Below are positions 42,701 through 53,264 of a stretch of DNA of 64,000 nt, in pieces; positions within the stretch are counted from its first letter, which is position 1, and every line of letters begins with the position of its first letter. A program made the translations under genes and the position numbers. The notes under the pieces were generated by a model, which was not told the DNA's origin, searched no databases, and saw only the letters and a program-made list of their open reading frames with translations. Origin of the DNA: Buchnera aphidicola (Hyperomyzus lactucae) (GTDB lineage: Bacteria; Pseudomonadota; Gammaproteobacteria; Enterobacterales; Enterobacteriaceae). The stretch spans positions 573,863 through 637,862 of the forward strand of contig NZ_CP034876.1 of assembly GCF_005081705.1 (NCBI RefSeq), written 5' to 3'.

Positions 42701-43675
42701 TTAACAGCGATCTAATGGAAACGACATAACTTCATCAATACTTTTTTTATTTAGAATCAACATAATTAATCTATCCAAACCTATTGCAACCCCTGAACAA
42801 GGAGGAAGACCATAAGATAAAGCATTTAAAAAAAAATCATCTATTTTTCGAATTGGAAGGTTCATATCAACACGTTCTTTATTATCTCTAATAAACCGAT
42901 TTTTTTGTTCATTAACATCAGTGAGTTCATAAAAACCATTCCCTAATTCTATCCCTTTAAAAAAAATTTCAAATCTTTCTGATATACGAGAATCTTTTGC
43001 ATTAATAGCAGCAAGAGATGCTTGTTTTATAGGGAAATGATAAACAAATAAAGGTACTTCTTGTCCAAGATAAGGTTCTATTGTTAATGTAAATAATAAT
43101 TGTATTAATTTATTTAAATCATTTTCACAATCAGTTAAATGATCTAATTTCAATTTTTTAGATATTTTATATAATTCTGATGCATTAGTACATAAAGGAT
43201 CTATTTTTAAAAATTTTATAAATACATCTCGATAAGAGATTTTTTCTGACCTTTTACATTTCAATATAATTTGAAAAAAACTATCTATTTCTCCGATTAA
43301 TTTTTCCATTGAATAAAAAGGTTGATACCATTCTAACATAGTAAATTCTGGATTATGGTATTGACCTGATTCTTCATTTCGAAAACTATGACATATTTGA
43401 TATATAGGCCCACTTTCTGCTGCTAATAAACGTTTCATGTGATATTCTGGACTAGTGATCAACCATAATTGTAACTTATCACATGTATTCCAAGAAAAAA
43501 AATTAGTTTGGAAAGGTGTTAAATTTACGTCAGTAACTGTCGAACGAGATAACATTGGTGTTTCTACTTCTAGAATATTTCTTTCTAAAAAAAATAGACG
43601 AATATTAGAAATAATATTTGATCTTTTAATTAAATTTTTAATAGAAGCACTAGGTTTCCAATTTTCTTTTGTCAT
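42701..43675 (-). CDS. epmA: Elongation factor P beta-lysylation protein EpmA
   Basis: Paralogue of class II lysyl-tRNA synthetase that attaches beta-lysine to elongation factor P. Motif 2 is FRNEESGQYHNPEFTMLEW and motif 3 is GVAIGLDRLIML; the anticodon-binding domain is absent, as expected. ATG 43675 gives 324 residues (325 in E. coli). The frame extends upstream to 43798, but that stretch is unmatched, hydrophobic and overlaps coaD. The partner EpmB and EF-P are outside the window. Confidence 0.95.
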   Translation of the reverse strand: MTKENWKPSASIKNLIKRSNIISNIRLFFLERNILEVETPMLSRSTVTDVNLTPFQTNFFSWNTCDKLQLWLITSPEYHMKRLLAAESGPIYQICHSFRNEESGQYHNPEFTMLEWYQPFYSMEKLIGEIDSFFQIILKCKRSEKISYRDVFIKFLKIDPLCTNASELYKISKKLKLDHLTDCENDLNKLIQLLFTLTIEPYLGQEVPLFVYHFPIKQASLAAINAKDSRISERFEIFFKGIELGNGFYELTDVNEQKNRFIRDNKERVDMNLPIRKIDDFFLNALSYGLPPCSGVAIGLDRLIMLILNKKSIDEVMSFPLDRC

Positions 43676-43744
43676 ATTAATTTTCTTTAAAAATTTATAT
43701 ATAAAAATTAGTTTCAATAAAATACTTACATAAAAGTAAAAAAT

Positions 43745-44239
43745 ATGAACACAACTGCAATATATCCAGGTACATTTGATCCAATTACATTTGGACATTT
43801 AGATATTATAACACGTGCAACAAAAATATTTGACAGTATAACTATTGCAATCTCCAACAATTTTAAAAAAAAACCTATTTTTAACTTAAAAGAACGAATA
43901 GAGTTAACTCGAATTGCTACTCTACATCTTAAAAATGTGAAAAAAATTCTCGGATTTAACGATTTACTTGCTAATTTAGCAAAAAAAGAGAAATCTCACG
44001 TGTTAATTAGAGGAGTACGAACAATATTTGATTTTGATTATGAAATAAAATTAGCTGCTATAAATAAACAAATTTATCCAGAATTAGAGAGTGTTTTTTT
44101 GCTTTCTTCAAAAGAAGTTTCTTTTATCTCTTCATCTTTTGTCAAAGAAATAGCAAGATATAAAGGTAATATAAAACCTTATCTTCCGAAAGAGGTTCAT
44201 TTTGCTTTATTAAAAAAACTTAATTTTTATAAAAAATAG
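43745..44239 (+). CDS. coaD: Phosphopantetheine adenylyltransferase
   Basis: Fourth step of coenzyme A synthesis from pantothenate. The nucleotidyltransferase motif YPGTFDPITFGHLDII is at the N-terminus (T/HxGH), with KSHVLIRGVRTIFDFDYE near residue 85 and the C-terminal ISSSFVKEIARY motif. It has 164 residues against 159 in E. coli. Its stop codon is inside a terminator hairpin. Confidence 0.97.
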   Translation: MNTTAIYPGTFDPITFGHLDIITRATKIFDSITIAISNNFKKKPIFNLKERIELTRIATLHLKNVKKILGFNDLLANLAKKEKSHVLIRGVRTIFDFDYEIKLAAINKQIYPELESVFLLSSKEVSFISSSFVKEIARYKGNIKPYLPKEVHFALLKKLNFYKK

Positions 44240-44259
44240 GGTATATTGCATACCCTATT
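44235..44259. terminator. Hairpin overlapping the coaD stop codon
   Basis: AATAGGGTAT (44235-44244) pairs perfectly over ten bases with ATACCCTATT (44250-44259), loop ATTGC. The coaD stop TAG (44237-44239) lies in the left arm. It separates coaD from the convergent orphan gene. No long T run follows, so termination may be weak or the hairpin may protect the transcript ends. Confidence 0.6.
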
Positions 44260-44301
44260 ATTAAATTGATAATTATGTTTTTATGTAAAAAAAAATTTTT
44301 A

Positions 44302-45719
44302 TTATTTTATAAAATGTGAATATTTCATAATAGGCAAACTATTTGGCGGAATAATTATAGTAGCACGTATTCCAAAATTTTTATATTTTTGAATATAATT
44401 TTTATTTTTTACATTTAAATCAGATAAATTAGTAGCAACTAATTTAATTGAACCATCATTAAGATGATTTATCTTGTAAATATTACGTGAATTTTTTACT
44501 TGATATTGATGAATTTCTGGATTTTCAGAAATCAATTGAAGATAAGATTGATGTAAAAATTTTTGATTAGCATATGTAGAAATTAATTTTTGAGATTCAA
44601 TATCTGGTATTATTTTTTTAAAATCTTCTATCATTTGATTTTTATTATTAGAAAAAATCAATTTTTCATCTATAATAAAAAGAGATCGATAAAAATCAGT
44701 CATAAACGATTTATCTAATTCATTAGAAAATTTTGAATTTTCATAGTTATTTTGAAAATATTTAATTGTAGCTCCAATATTATCTAATGAATTTAATTGA
44801 TCTGAAACTTGCCATGAACTGTCATTAACAAAATCGTTATAATAAGATTCTTCAATACTTTTATGCATTCTTTTTTTAAAGTTTTTGTCTGATTGATAGA
44901 TATTTTTTCTTCCTTCTAAATCAAAATTTTCATCTATTCTTAGAAAAGGATAAAAACTATTTTGGTAATCAGGTTTTGGTGTAAAAGTAAAAAGGTCGGG
45001 AAATGAACTTTGATATTCAGGGTGTTTTGGATTGTTATTTAACTCGTTAATAATTTTTATTTTTCCTTGGTATCTAATTTTATCCATAATAGCTCGCATA
45101 AAAACTTTTGAAGATTCAATTGTTTTTTGGAGTTGTTCTACATGTTCAGATAAAGAAACGATGGAATCGGTATTAGCATCTAATCCTGTATCGTTATCTG
45201 AAAAAAATATTTTTTTAAAGGTAGTTCCATTAAAAAGATTGATGGTTTCTGTTTTTACAGTTTCATAAGTCGTTACAACTGTATCTTTGATGGCATTAAA
45301 AATATTCTCGGTTATTTTTAAAATATTGAAAGTTGGGAATGTTGTATAAGATAATTGTCTTGGATCATCAAGAGAAATTAAAGAGGAATTGTCAAGAATT
45401 TTTTTTTCATTAATATATTGTGAATATCTTTACTATTATTACTATTTGTAATTTCTTTAATATTATTTTCTATTTTATATTTTTTAAATATATTTTTTTC
45501 TGTTTGTTTTTCGATCATTTCCAATAAAATTAGAGTGTTTTTATATGAATTCTCTAAATTTATCGAATTTATTTTATCTTGAGTGGAAATGAATTTTTTA
45601 TCAAAATTATTAGCAATAGAATTTTTGTTTTTTTTTAAAACATCTTTTTTAGAATCAACATAAATATTTGTTTTGTTTAAGTATTTTTGATTTAATATAT
45701 TTATATTATTAGAAGACAT
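44302..45719 (-). pseudogene. Large orphan gene, two frames joined at an A9 run
   Basis: I recognise no family. The N-terminal frame (45719-45378, 113 codons) starts at an ATG with AAAGGA nine bases upstream. It ends shortly after an A9 run (about 45399-45407). The C-terminal frame stays open from there to 44302, yet its first 93 or so codons contain no ATG, GTG or TTG before 45099. One extra A joins both into a 472-residue protein. It is Asn/Lys/Ser-rich, has no signal peptide or membrane segment, and looks helical at the N-terminus. Buchnera annotations have, from memory, listed orphan genes (yba names) near this position. The type reflects the DNA-level interruption; I think the gene is probably expressed. 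Confidence 0.75.
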
Positions 45720-45964
45720 AATATTTTGTCCTTTTTTAATTTACTATTTTTAGTAGTATAAATTATTATAAATAGATGTGAATTAAATTTTTATAATAAA
45801 AATTAATAGTTTGATTTTCTTGTAATATCAATTACATTTTTAAGATTACTTTTATTAATTAATTTATAATATTTTCTCTAAATTAAAACATATAAAAATA
45901 ATCAATTTATATTCTAAGTATTTTTTTTTAAAAGTCAATTAATTAATTTAAAAAAATAAAAAAG

Positions 45965-46714
45965 ATGAAAAATATGAAAATATATTTAGTATTTAAATAC
46001 TATAATGAAAGAATATGTCATTTAATTAAATTATTCAATTTAAAACATAACAATAATTGTTCTATGGCTTTATTAATAAATAATAATTCATTAGAATTAT
46101 ATAACCGTGATAATCTTAAACAAAAATCTATAAAAGTTGATTTTACTTCAAAAAAAAATAATTATAGATGTTGTAATTTTAGAAAAAAAAATGAAATTTT
46201 ATCTAGAGTTGTAGGAATAAAAAAATATTATTTTCCTTTTGTATTAGATGCAACTGCAGGATTAGGCAATGATGCTTTTGTGCTTGCTTTTTTAGGATGT
46301 AAAGTTATTATGATAGAACGTCATCCAATCGTTGCTGCTTTGTTAAAAGACGGTTTAGAAAGAGGATATGAGGATAAAAAAATAGGATTTTGGTTAAAAA
46401 AAAGATTACATTTATTAGTAAATGATAGTTTAAATATGTTGGAATTATCTATTCCAAAACCGGATGTTATTTATTTAGATCCTATGTATCCGACTAATAA
46501 AAAAAAATCTTTACCAAAGAAAAACATGCAAATTTTAAGAAAATTGATAGGAAAAAGCTATGATTGTGAAAAATTATTAAACATTTCCAGGAAATTTGCA
46601 AAAAAAAGAATTATTGTAAAACGTCCTTGTTATGCAAAACCATTATCTAAAGATAAAGTAAATTTTGTTATTAAAAACAAAAACCATCGTTTTGATATAT
46701 ATAATCCTTTTTAA
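45965..46714 (+). CDS. rsmJ: 16S rRNA (guanine(1516)-N(2))-methyltransferase
   Basis: Methylates G1516 of 16S rRNA using SAM. The SAM-binding region LDATAGLGNDAFVLAFLGC lies near residue 97, the IERHPIVAALLKDGLERG segment after it, and the catalytic YLDPMYP near residue 178; it ends with KNHRFDIY. It has 249 residues (250 in E. coli). An ATG at 45974 would match the E. coli N-terminus (MKI) slightly better. It is divergent from the orphan gene. Confidence 0.94.
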   Translation: MKNMKIYLVFKYYNERICHLIKLFNLKHNNNCSMALLINNNSLELYNRDNLKQKSIKVDFTSKKNNYRCCNFRKKNEILSRVVGIKKYYFPFVLDATAGLGNDAFVLAFLGCKVIMIERHPIVAALLKDGLERGYEDKKIGFWLKKRLHLLVNDSLNMLELSIPKPDVIYLDPMYPTNKKKSLPKKNMQILRKLIGKSYDCEKLLNISRKFAKKRIIVKRPCYAKPLSKDKVNFVIKNKNHRFDIYNPF

Positions 46715-46718
46715 GTAC

Positions 46719-46753
46719 AATAGGAGTACATATATTTGACATGTACCCCTATT
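46719..46753. terminator. Hairpin between convergent rsmJ and pitA
   Basis: AATAGG-A-GTACAT pairs with ATGTAC-C-CCTATT, a 12-bp stem with one A/C mismatch and a 9-base loop, five bases after the rsmJ stop. It is relatively GC-rich for the window and sits between two converging genes, so it probably acts in both directions. Confidence 0.65.
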
Positions 46754-46786
46754 AATTAAGATTAATAATATATTTAAACTAATACT

Positions 46787-48259
46787 TTATATGAAAAGTA
46801 ATGCTATCCAATACAATAAACTAGATAATAAGATTGAAACAGGTAAAGTTAATATCCATGCTAAAGCAATATTTTTGATAGTTTTTGCTTGAATTCCATC
46901 TCCATCAACTAACATGGTACCTGCCACAGAAGATGAAAGAATATGCGTAGTAGATACTGGTATACCTGTGTAACTTGCTACTCCGATAGAAAAAGAAGCT
47001 GTTATTTGTGCTGACATAGCTTGTGCATATGTCATGCTTTTTTTTCCTATTTTTTCACCAATGGTTACAACTATACGTTTCCAGCCTATCATTGTTCCTA
47101 TAGATAAAGATAAAGCAACAATTAATATGATCCACATGGGTGCATATTCAATTGTTTTTAGTAATATTTTTTTGCTTTTTATTAACAAAATCTTATCGTG
47201 AGAACTAATATTATTAGTATTTACGGTTGTATCTATTATATCAGAAATACATAATAAAAAATGACGTAATTCCAATCGTTGTTTTACACTTAAACTATTA
47301 TAATTAGATATACTTTCTAATAATAATTTAGTATTTTTGATGCTTTTTAAAACATCTTGGAATTGATAATTTATATTTGAATTAATAATTATATTTTTTT
47401 TATATATTGAATTAGATGAGTTTGTAGTATTTTTTAAAAAATATTCTTCTAAATTGTCAAGTGCATTTTTTGTGTAAATTATTTCGTTTTTATTAGCATT
47501 TAAATTTACTGAAAAAGAAGAAGGTACAATACCTATAAGCACAAGCATTATTAATCCAATACCTTTTTGTCCATCATTTGCACCATGTGCATAACTTACC
47601 CCAATAGATGATAGAATTAATGCGACTCGAATTAAAAATGGTGGTTTTTTTTTACCATCTTTTATTTCTCTTTCTAATGGTGTCATGTGAATACGATGAA
47701 GCATTTTGTTATTGTTGAAATAATATCGTAATAAAAAAATTAAGCTGCCAGCTACTATTAATCCAATAATAGGAGACAAAATAAGTGATAAAAAAACATT
47801 TGTCATTTTAGGAATATTAAGTGCATTTACTAAAGATGAACCTGTAATAATTGCATTTGTTAAACCTATTCCAATAATTGATCCAATAAGAGAATGTGAA
47901 CTAGATGCAGGTAAACAAAAATACCAGGTAGATAAATTCCAAATGATAGCTGCTAGTAACATTGAAAAAACCATAGCAAGAGCATTATTATCAGTTGCAT
48001 TTAGTAATAAATCATTCGGTAATAAATGAACAATTGCATAAGCAACAGTTAACCCCCCTAACAAAACACCTAAAAAATTAAACAAACCAGACATTATAAC
48101 TGCGACATGTGCAGACATCGCTCTAGTATATATTAAAGTTGATACTGCATTAGCTGTATCATGAAAACCATTGATCGCTTCATATAATAAAACAAACAAT
48201 AAAGCTAAAAAAACAAATAAACTATGATTCACATCAGAATAAGAAAATAAATATAGCAT
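46787..48259 (-). CDS. pitA: Low-affinity inorganic phosphate transporter
   Basis: Proton-coupled (metal-)phosphate symporter of the inner membrane, PiT family. The two PiT signatures are visible: [15 protein letters not shown] near residue 28 and [14 protein letters not shown] near residue 222. About ten membrane segments and a central hydrophilic loop are present, the loop rich in Asn/Ser. It has 490 residues against 499 in E. coli. It lies next to rsmJ, as E. coli pitA lies near yhiQ. Confidence 0.94.
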   Translation of the reverse strand: MLYLFSYSDVNHSLFVFLALLFVLLYEAINGFHDTANAVSTLIYTRAMSAHVAVIMSGLFNFLGVLLGGLTVAYAIVHLLPNDLLLNATDNNALAMVFSMLLAAIIWNLSTWYFCLPASSSHSLIGSIIGIGLTNAIITGSSLVNALNIPKMTNVFLSLILSPIIGLIVAGSLIFLLRYYFNNNKMLHRIHMTPLEREIKDGKKKPPFLIRVALILSSIGVSYAHGANDGQKGIGLIMLVLIGIVPSSFSVNLNANKNEIIYTKNALDNLEEYFLKNTTNSSNSIYKKNIIINSNINYQFQDVLKSIKNTKLLLESISNYNSLSVKQRLELRHFLLCISDIIDTTVNTNNISSHDKILLIKSKKILLKTIEYAPMWIILIVALSLSIGTMIGWKRIVVTIGEKIGKKSMTYAQAMSAQITASFSIGVASYTGIPVSTTHILSSSVAGTMLVDGDGIQAKTIKNIALAWILTLPVSILLSSLLYWIALLFI

Positions 48260-48399
48260 AATCTTTAAGCCATTTTTATGAATTCAAGTATGTTTATTAT
48301 CTGTGAGAAACTATGTTTGAGGAAAGTAAAATATACATTTTATTGATAAAAAATTTTATATGAACTTAAATTGAAATAAATTAATAAGAAAATTTCTTT

Positions 48400-49617
48400 T
48401 TAAGAATTTATTTTTTTTAATCTAAAAGATAAAAAAATCCCAATAGATAACATGATTATAATGAAGCAAGAAATACCAGACCATTTTAAATGAAACCAAA
48501 AAAAACCACCAAATGTACCAAAAACACTTGAACCTAAGTAATAAAAAAATAAATATAAAGATGTAGCTTGTACTTTAGCGGTATTTGTATATGAACCAAT
48601 CCAACTACTTGCAGTAGAATGAGATGCAAAAAAACCACCAGAAAAAATTATTAAACCTAAAATTATTATTAATAATTGATTGTATTGTGTTATAAACACA
48701 CCTAATATCATTAAAATAAGTGATGTAATCAGAATGTTATTTCGATGATATTTATTAATTAAAATACCGGCTTTAGGAGAACTATAAACTCCAGTTAAAT
48801 AAATAATAGAAAGTAGTCCTATACTAGATGGACATAATAAAAATGGCTCTAATATTAATCGATAACCAATATAATTAAAAATAGTAACAAAACTACCCAT
48901 TAATATAAAACCGATTATAAAGAGAACTAATAATGCCGGATTTTTTAAATGTGCATAAAAAAGATTTAAAAAATTACGTAAATCAATAGAAATAGAATGG
49001 AAATTCTTAGAATTAGGTAAAAAATACAAAAAAACACAAGATGATATTAAAGAAAAGAAACCGATTATCATTAATGCAATATTCCATGAAAAATTTTCAG
49101 TTACAATACTAGTTAAAAGTCTGCCTGAACATCCACCGATAGTATTTCCGCTAATATATAGTCCCATACATAATGAAAGTGAATTAGGATGTATTTCTTC
49201 ACTAATATATGTCATTGCAACAGCAACAACACCACTTAGTGCTAAACCAGTTAAAGAACGTAGTAAAACAATAGTATTCCAACTAGTCATCATTGAACAT
49301 ATAATAGTTAATAATGCGGCTATGAATAAAGAAGTACACATAATTATTTTTCTGCCAACCACATCAGATAACGGTCCGGTAAATAACATTCCTAAAGCCA
49401 TTGTTATAGTGGCAGCAGAAAGAGATAAACTGCTTTCTGCAGGAGTTAAATAAAATTGTTTAGAAAATATTGGTAAAATAGATTGTACACAATACAGAAT
49501 AGAAAAAGTAGAAAAACCACCTGAAAAAAGAGCTAAAATCACTCTATTAAATTGTTTTGTATTTTTTTTTATATACTGTTTTTTTAATACTTCTTTTTTG
49601 TTGTTTAATAAAATCAA
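48400..49617 (-). CDS. MFS transporter, YnfM-like
   Basis: Inner-membrane major facilitator protein with about 12 membrane segments and 405 residues. It aligns over nearly its whole length with E. coli YnfM: LFTGPLSDVVGRKIIM (MFS motif between segments 2 and 3), YISEEIHPNSLSLCMGLYIS, MGSFVTIFNYIGYRL and TASSWIGSYTNTAKVQATSL. The substrate is unknown; drug or metabolite export has been proposed for such proteins. No in-frame ATG precedes the conserved part, so the start is probably TTG at 49617. It may matter for exchange with the host, which is inference. Confidence 0.88.
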   Translation of the reverse strand: MILLNNKKEVLKKQYIKKNTKQFNRVILALFSGGFSTFSILYCVQSILPIFSKQFYLTPAESSLSLSAATITMALGMLFTGPLSDVVGRKIIMCTSLFIAALLTIICSMMTSWNTIVLLRSLTGLALSGVVAVAMTYISEEIHPNSLSLCMGLYISGNTIGGCSGRLLTSIVTENFSWNIALMIIGFFSLISSCVFLYFLPNSKNFHSISIDLRNFLNLFYAHLKNPALLVLFIIGFILMGSFVTIFNYIGYRLILEPFLLCPSSIGLLSIIYLTGVYSSPKAGILINKYHRNNILITSLILMILGVFITQYNQLLIIILGLIIFSGGFFASHSTASSWIGSYTNTAKVQATSLYLFFYYLGSSVFGTFGGFFWFHLKWSGISCFIIIMLSIGIFLSFRLKKINS

Positions 49618-49650
49618 AATATAGTCTCTACGTTAGAAAAAAATAATTTT

Positions 49651-50505
49651 TTATATATATATATAACCGTCATAAATGTGTTTTGCAGGACCTATCATAT
49701 AAAGGGGATGTCCGAAACCTTTCCATTGTATGATTAATTTTCCACCTAACAATTTTACTTGAACACTATTAGAAAGAATTTTTTGTGCTATACCTACTGC
49801 AACTGCAGCACAAGCACCACTACCACAAGATTGCGTTTCACCTACATCACGTTCATACACTCTTAATTTAATATAATTTTTCTTTATAATTTCCATAAAA
49901 CCCACATTTATTTTTTCAGGAAAAATTGGATTTTTTTCTATATTTTCACCTATAATATTTACAGGAGCATTTTTAATACACTGTACTTTAATTACACAGT
50001 GAGGATTACCAATAGAGATTACACTGCAAATTAAATTATCTTTTAAAAGTTTAATTGAAAATGGATCATCTAACTTGTTTTGAAATGACAATAATTTATA
50101 ATATTTAAAATCGGGTTCATCCATATTTACTTTAATCATATTATCTGGCATGAATTCAATAATGAGTTTCCTTGTTTTTGTGCTAACAAAAATTTTTTTT
50201 TTATTGGTTAAACCTTTTAATAATAAAAAAAGACCAAAACATCTAGCACCATTTCCACATTGTTCTACTTCATTACCATTTGCATTAAAAATTTTATAAT
50301 TAAAATCAAATAGAGGGTTATTTGATTTTTCAACTAATAACAATTGATCAAAACCAATTCCAGTATGACGATTAGATAATTTTTTTATCGTATGAGACAA
50401 TGGAAAAAAATTATTTTCTATGCAATTAATAACCATAAAATCATTTCCTAAACCATGCATTTTAGAAAAATGAATTTTTTTCTTTTTCTTATAATTTAAA
50501 TCCAT
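49651..50505 (-). CDS. dapF: Diaminopimelate epimerase
   Basis: Converts LL- to meso-diaminopimelate, used for peptidoglycan and lysine. The two catalytic Cys lie in [10 protein letters not shown] and in [20 protein letters not shown] lies near the N-terminus. The 284 residues include a short Lys-rich extension before KMHGLGND, compared with 274 in E. coli. It lies 33 bases downstream of the MFS gene's position on the same strand, and divergent to cyaY. Confidence 0.96.
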   Translation of the reverse strand: MDLNYKKKKKIHFSKMHGLGNDFMVINCIENNFFPLSHTIKKLSNRHTGIGFDQLLLVEKSNNPLFDFNYKIFNANGNEVEQCGNGARCFGLFLLLKGLTNKKKIFVSTKTRKLIIEFMPDNMIKVNMDEPDFKYYKLLSFQNKLDDPFSIKLLKDNLICSVISIGNPHCVIKVQCIKNAPVNIIGENIEKNPIFPEKINVGFMEIIKKNYIKLRVYERDVGETQSCGSGACAAVAVGIAQKILSNSVQVKLLGGKLIIQWKGFGHPLYMIGPAKHIYDGYIYI

Positions 50506-50625
50506 TTTTTTTCCTAATTAATTATTTAAGAATTTAGTCTATAAATAAGATCGTATATTATACAAAGTTAATTATTTTTATTTTTATAATTTGTTATAAT
50601 AAAAACTAACAATTAAGGATATTCT

Positions 50626-50976
50626 ATGAATAAAAACATCACTCCAAAAAAGAATAATGAGAATTTTTATACATTAGTAAATCATTTATTTTTAAAAATA
50701 GAAGATAATTTAAATTTATATGATAATGAAATTGATATTGATTACGAAATTCAGGACTATGTTATGACTATTACTTTTTCAAAAAAGAGTGTAATTATAA
50801 TTAATAAACAAGAATCATTAAAACAAATTTGGTTAGCTACAACATTAAATGGATATCACTTTAATTACAAGGAAAATAAATGGATTTGTAATCGCACTAA
50901 TAAAAATTTTTGGGAGATATTTCAAAATGCATGTTCTTTTCAATCACAAAAAAAATTAATTTTTTATACAAAATAA
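50626..50976 (+). CDS. cyaY: Frataxin-like iron-sulfur assembly regulator CyaY
   Basis: Bacterial frataxin; binds iron and the IscS-IscU complex and tunes cluster assembly. It has 116 residues (106 in E. coli), with an acidic N-terminal helix ([17 protein letters not shown]), the beta-sheet core and the Trp-containing [16 protein letters not shown]. The N-terminus is about 10 residues longer than in E. coli. It is divergent from dapF, as in enterics, and hemC follows it. Confidence 0.93.
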   Translation: MNKNITPKKNNENFYTLVNHLFLKIEDNLNLYDNEIDIDYEIQDYVMTITFSKKSVIIINKQESLKQIWLATTLNGYHFNYKENKWICNRTNKNFWEIFQNACSFQSQKKLIFYTK

Positions 50977-51044
50977 TATTTATTAAAATAAAAAAATTTA
51001 TGTATCAATATAAAAAATACATCCATGTTAATATGAATCGCAAT

Positions 51045-51989
51045 ATGCAAAATAAAACATTAAGAATTGCTACTAGAAAAAGCCCATTAGCTTTACAGCA
51101 AACTAAATATGTCCAAAAAAAAATATTATCTTTATATCCAGATTTAAACATAAAATTAGTGCCTATTGTTACTCATGGAGATAATATTTTAAATAAATCT
51201 CTCTCTAAAATTGGAGGAAAAGGATTATTTATTAAAGAATTAGAACTTGCTCTTCTTGAAAATAAAGCAGATATTGCAATTCATTCTATGAAAGATCTTC
51301 CGGTAAATATTACAAAAGAATTATGTTTAGTTAGTATATGTAAAAGAGGAAACGCTTTAGATACATTAGTATCTAATAATTATCAATCAATTAATCAATT
51401 GCCTCGAGGTGCTATCATTGGCACTTCTAGTTTAAGAAGGCAGTGTCAATTAATTACTTATAGACCAGATTTAATTATTTCCCCTTTAAGAGGAAATGTA
51501 GAAACAAGAATCGCTAAATTAGATGCAGGAAAGTATGATGCTATTATTTTAGCTGCTGAAGGATTAAATAGATTAAGTTTAAAGCATCGAATTACTCAAA
51601 TTATACCTGCAGAATTATCTCTACCTTCATGTGGTCAAGGCGCTATTGGTATTCAATCTAGATTACATGATAAAAAAGTCTTATTTTTTTTATCTCGTCT
51701 AAATCATGTCAATACTTTCATTGAAATTAATGCAGAAAGAGCGTTTTGCAGAAAATTAGAATCTGGATGTCAAATTCCTATTGGAAGTTATGCTATTTTA
51801 AAAAAAAATAAAATTTGGTTAAGAGGATTAGTAGGTTCCCCTAATGGCAAAATAATATTAAGAGGAGAAAGAACGGGTTTGTATAATACAGGAGAAAAAA
51901 TGGGATATTCATTAGCTGACGAATTACTGAGTCATGGAGCTAAAAATATTCTTAATAATCTTCATATGACACAATCTTATTATATATGA
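51045..51989 (+). CDS. hemC: Porphobilinogen deaminase (hydroxymethylbilane synthase)
   Basis: Polymerises four porphobilinogen molecules for heme synthesis. [18 protein letters not shown] is at the N-terminus, the catalytic Asp is in [12 protein letters not shown], and the dipyrromethane-cofactor Cys is in [14 protein letters not shown] 51045 gives 314 residues (313 in E. coli). ATGs at 51033 and 51000 are possible but unmatched. The frame extends upstream into the end of cyaY, which is probably not translated in it. Its stop overlaps the hemD start (ATGA). Confidence 0.95.
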   Translation: MQNKTLRIATRKSPLALQQTKYVQKKILSLYPDLNIKLVPIVTHGDNILNKSLSKIGGKGLFIKELELALLENKADIAIHSMKDLPVNITKELCLVSICKRGNALDTLVSNNYQSINQLPRGAIIGTSSLRRQCQLITYRPDLIISPLRGNVETRIAKLDAGKYDAIILAAEGLNRLSLKHRITQIIPAELSLPSCGQGAIGIQSRLHDKKVLFFLSRLNHVNTFIEINAERAFCRKLESGCQIPIGSYAILKKNKIWLRGLVGSPNGKIILRGERTGLYNTGEKMGYSLADELLSHGAKNILNNLHMTQSYYI

Positions 51990-52743
51990 AAATACTAGTG
52001 ATGCGTCCTTCACCTGCAGGAGAAGAGTTAGTCAATAATTTAAATAATATAGGTATACCTTCTTGGCATTTTTCTTTATTTGATTTTTATCCTAGTCTTA
52101 GTTCAATAAGCTTATCAAAAAAAGCAAATGAATTATATAAATCAAATATCATTTTAGTTTTTTCTAAAAAATCTATTTATTATACAAATTTATATTTAAC
52201 ACGTCATAATTTAAGATGGCCATCTCATGCAAGATATTATGCTATTGGTAAAAGTACAGCTTTTTTTCTTTATAAATATATTAAAAAAAAATTTTTTTTC
52301 CTAAAAAAAAAGAGAATAGTGAAGGTTTATTAAAGATATTAAATAAATGTGAACTAAAATATAGTAAAATTATTTTATTACAAGGGGAAAATGGACGAAA
52401 ATTAATAGAAAAAAATTTAAAAAAAGAGGGTTTTAAAATTTGTGTAATAGAATGCTATAGAAGAGTTTTGAAAATTTTAGATGGAAGAAAAGAAGGAAAA
52501 AAATGGCGTTTGTATAAGATAGATACTTTAGTAGTAACAAGTAGTGAAATATTACATCAATTAAAAAATATTACTTCTGATTCTGATCAAATTGAATGGT
52601 TATTAAAATGTAAAATATTTGTCGTAGGTAAAAGACTATCAAAAATAGCAAAAAATTTAGGTTGGAACGATATTATCGTCTCAAACTATGCTAATAATGA
52701 ATCTTTTTTAAAGATAATTAAAAAAATTAATTCTGAAATTTAA
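51986..52743 (+). pseudogene. hemD: Uroporphyrinogen-III synthase, frameshifted at an A9 run
   Basis: Closes hydroxymethylbilane to uroporphyrinogen III. The first frame (51986-52333) carries [19 protein letters not shown] and YAIGKSTAFFL. The second (open from about 52285 to 52743) carries ILLQGENGRKLIEKNL, IECYRRV and TLVVTSSEILHQL. Each matches the E. coli half in order. They meet between 52283 and 52311, most likely at the second nine-A run (52303-52311); one extra A gives LKKKENSEGLLKIL and a protein of about 252 residues (246 in E. coli). Both halves are conserved. It is translationally coupled to hemC. Confidence 0.88.
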
Positions 52744-52748
52744 TTTTT

Positions 52749-52825
52749 TGGTCGGCGAAAGAGGATTTGAACCTCTGACCTACTGGTCCCAAACCAGTTG
52801 CGCTACCAAGCTGCGCTATTCGCCG
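52749..52825 (-). tRNA. tRNA-Pro (anticodon TGG)
   Basis: Minus strand, beginning CGGCGAATAGCGCAGCTTGG, anticodon loop TTTGGGA. Matches the E. coli proM tRNA. The 3' CCA is encoded. It starts only six bases beyond the convergent hemD stop. Confidence 0.97.
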
Positions 52826-52873
52826 TGTTATAAATTTTTTTTAATATTTTATTTATTTTGATTTTGTGGTGTA

Positions 52874-52950
52874 TGGGGTGGCTAATGGGGTTTGAACCCA
52901 TGACCACTGGAATCACAATCCAGAACTCTACCAACTGAGCTATAGCCACC
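52874..52950 (-). tRNA. tRNA-His (anticodon GTG)
   Basis: Minus strand, with the extra G at -1 (GGTGGCTATAGCTCAG), anticodon loop TTGTGAT, discriminator C and an encoded CCA. The extra G paired with C73 is the histidine identity element. Confidence 0.97.
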
Positions 52951-52996
52951 AATTTAATAAAAATTTTATGTTTTTTTGTTTATATTATTAAATAGT

Positions 52997-53070
52997 TGCG
53001 CTCGACAGGATTTGAACCTGACTCCTCTACCTTCGGAGGGTAGTGCTCTATCCAAATGAGCTACGAGCGC
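52997..53070 (-). tRNA. tRNA-Arg (anticodon CCG)
   Basis: Minus strand, beginning GCGCTCGTAGCTCATTTGG, anticodon loop CTCCGAA. Matches E. coli argX, with discriminator A and no encoded CCA. The transcription order Arg-His-Pro is that of the enteric argX-hisR-leuT-proM operon with leuT gone. Confidence 0.96.
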
Positions 53071-53264
53071 ATTAACACAAAAACAAATTAGATTTTAAGA
53101 TTAATAATCTTCATTGTCCAGCTTTTTTTGCAGAAATTTAAATATAATGAATTTTATTATATACGATTGATTTTAAAATAGTTCATTTTAAAAAAAAAGA
53201 TAATACAAAATATTTTTTAAGATAATTTTTTGTATTAATTTTTGATATAGATTTTTTAAAATTT

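Noticed and set aside
43676..43798. Upstream extension of the epmA frame
   Set aside because: The 41 extra residues do not match EpmA, are hydrophobic and overlap the coaD start; ATG 43675 gives the expected length.
50910..51044. Upstream extension of the hemC frame into cyaY
   Set aside because: It reads the end of cyaY in another frame, and no HemC family protein has this extension.
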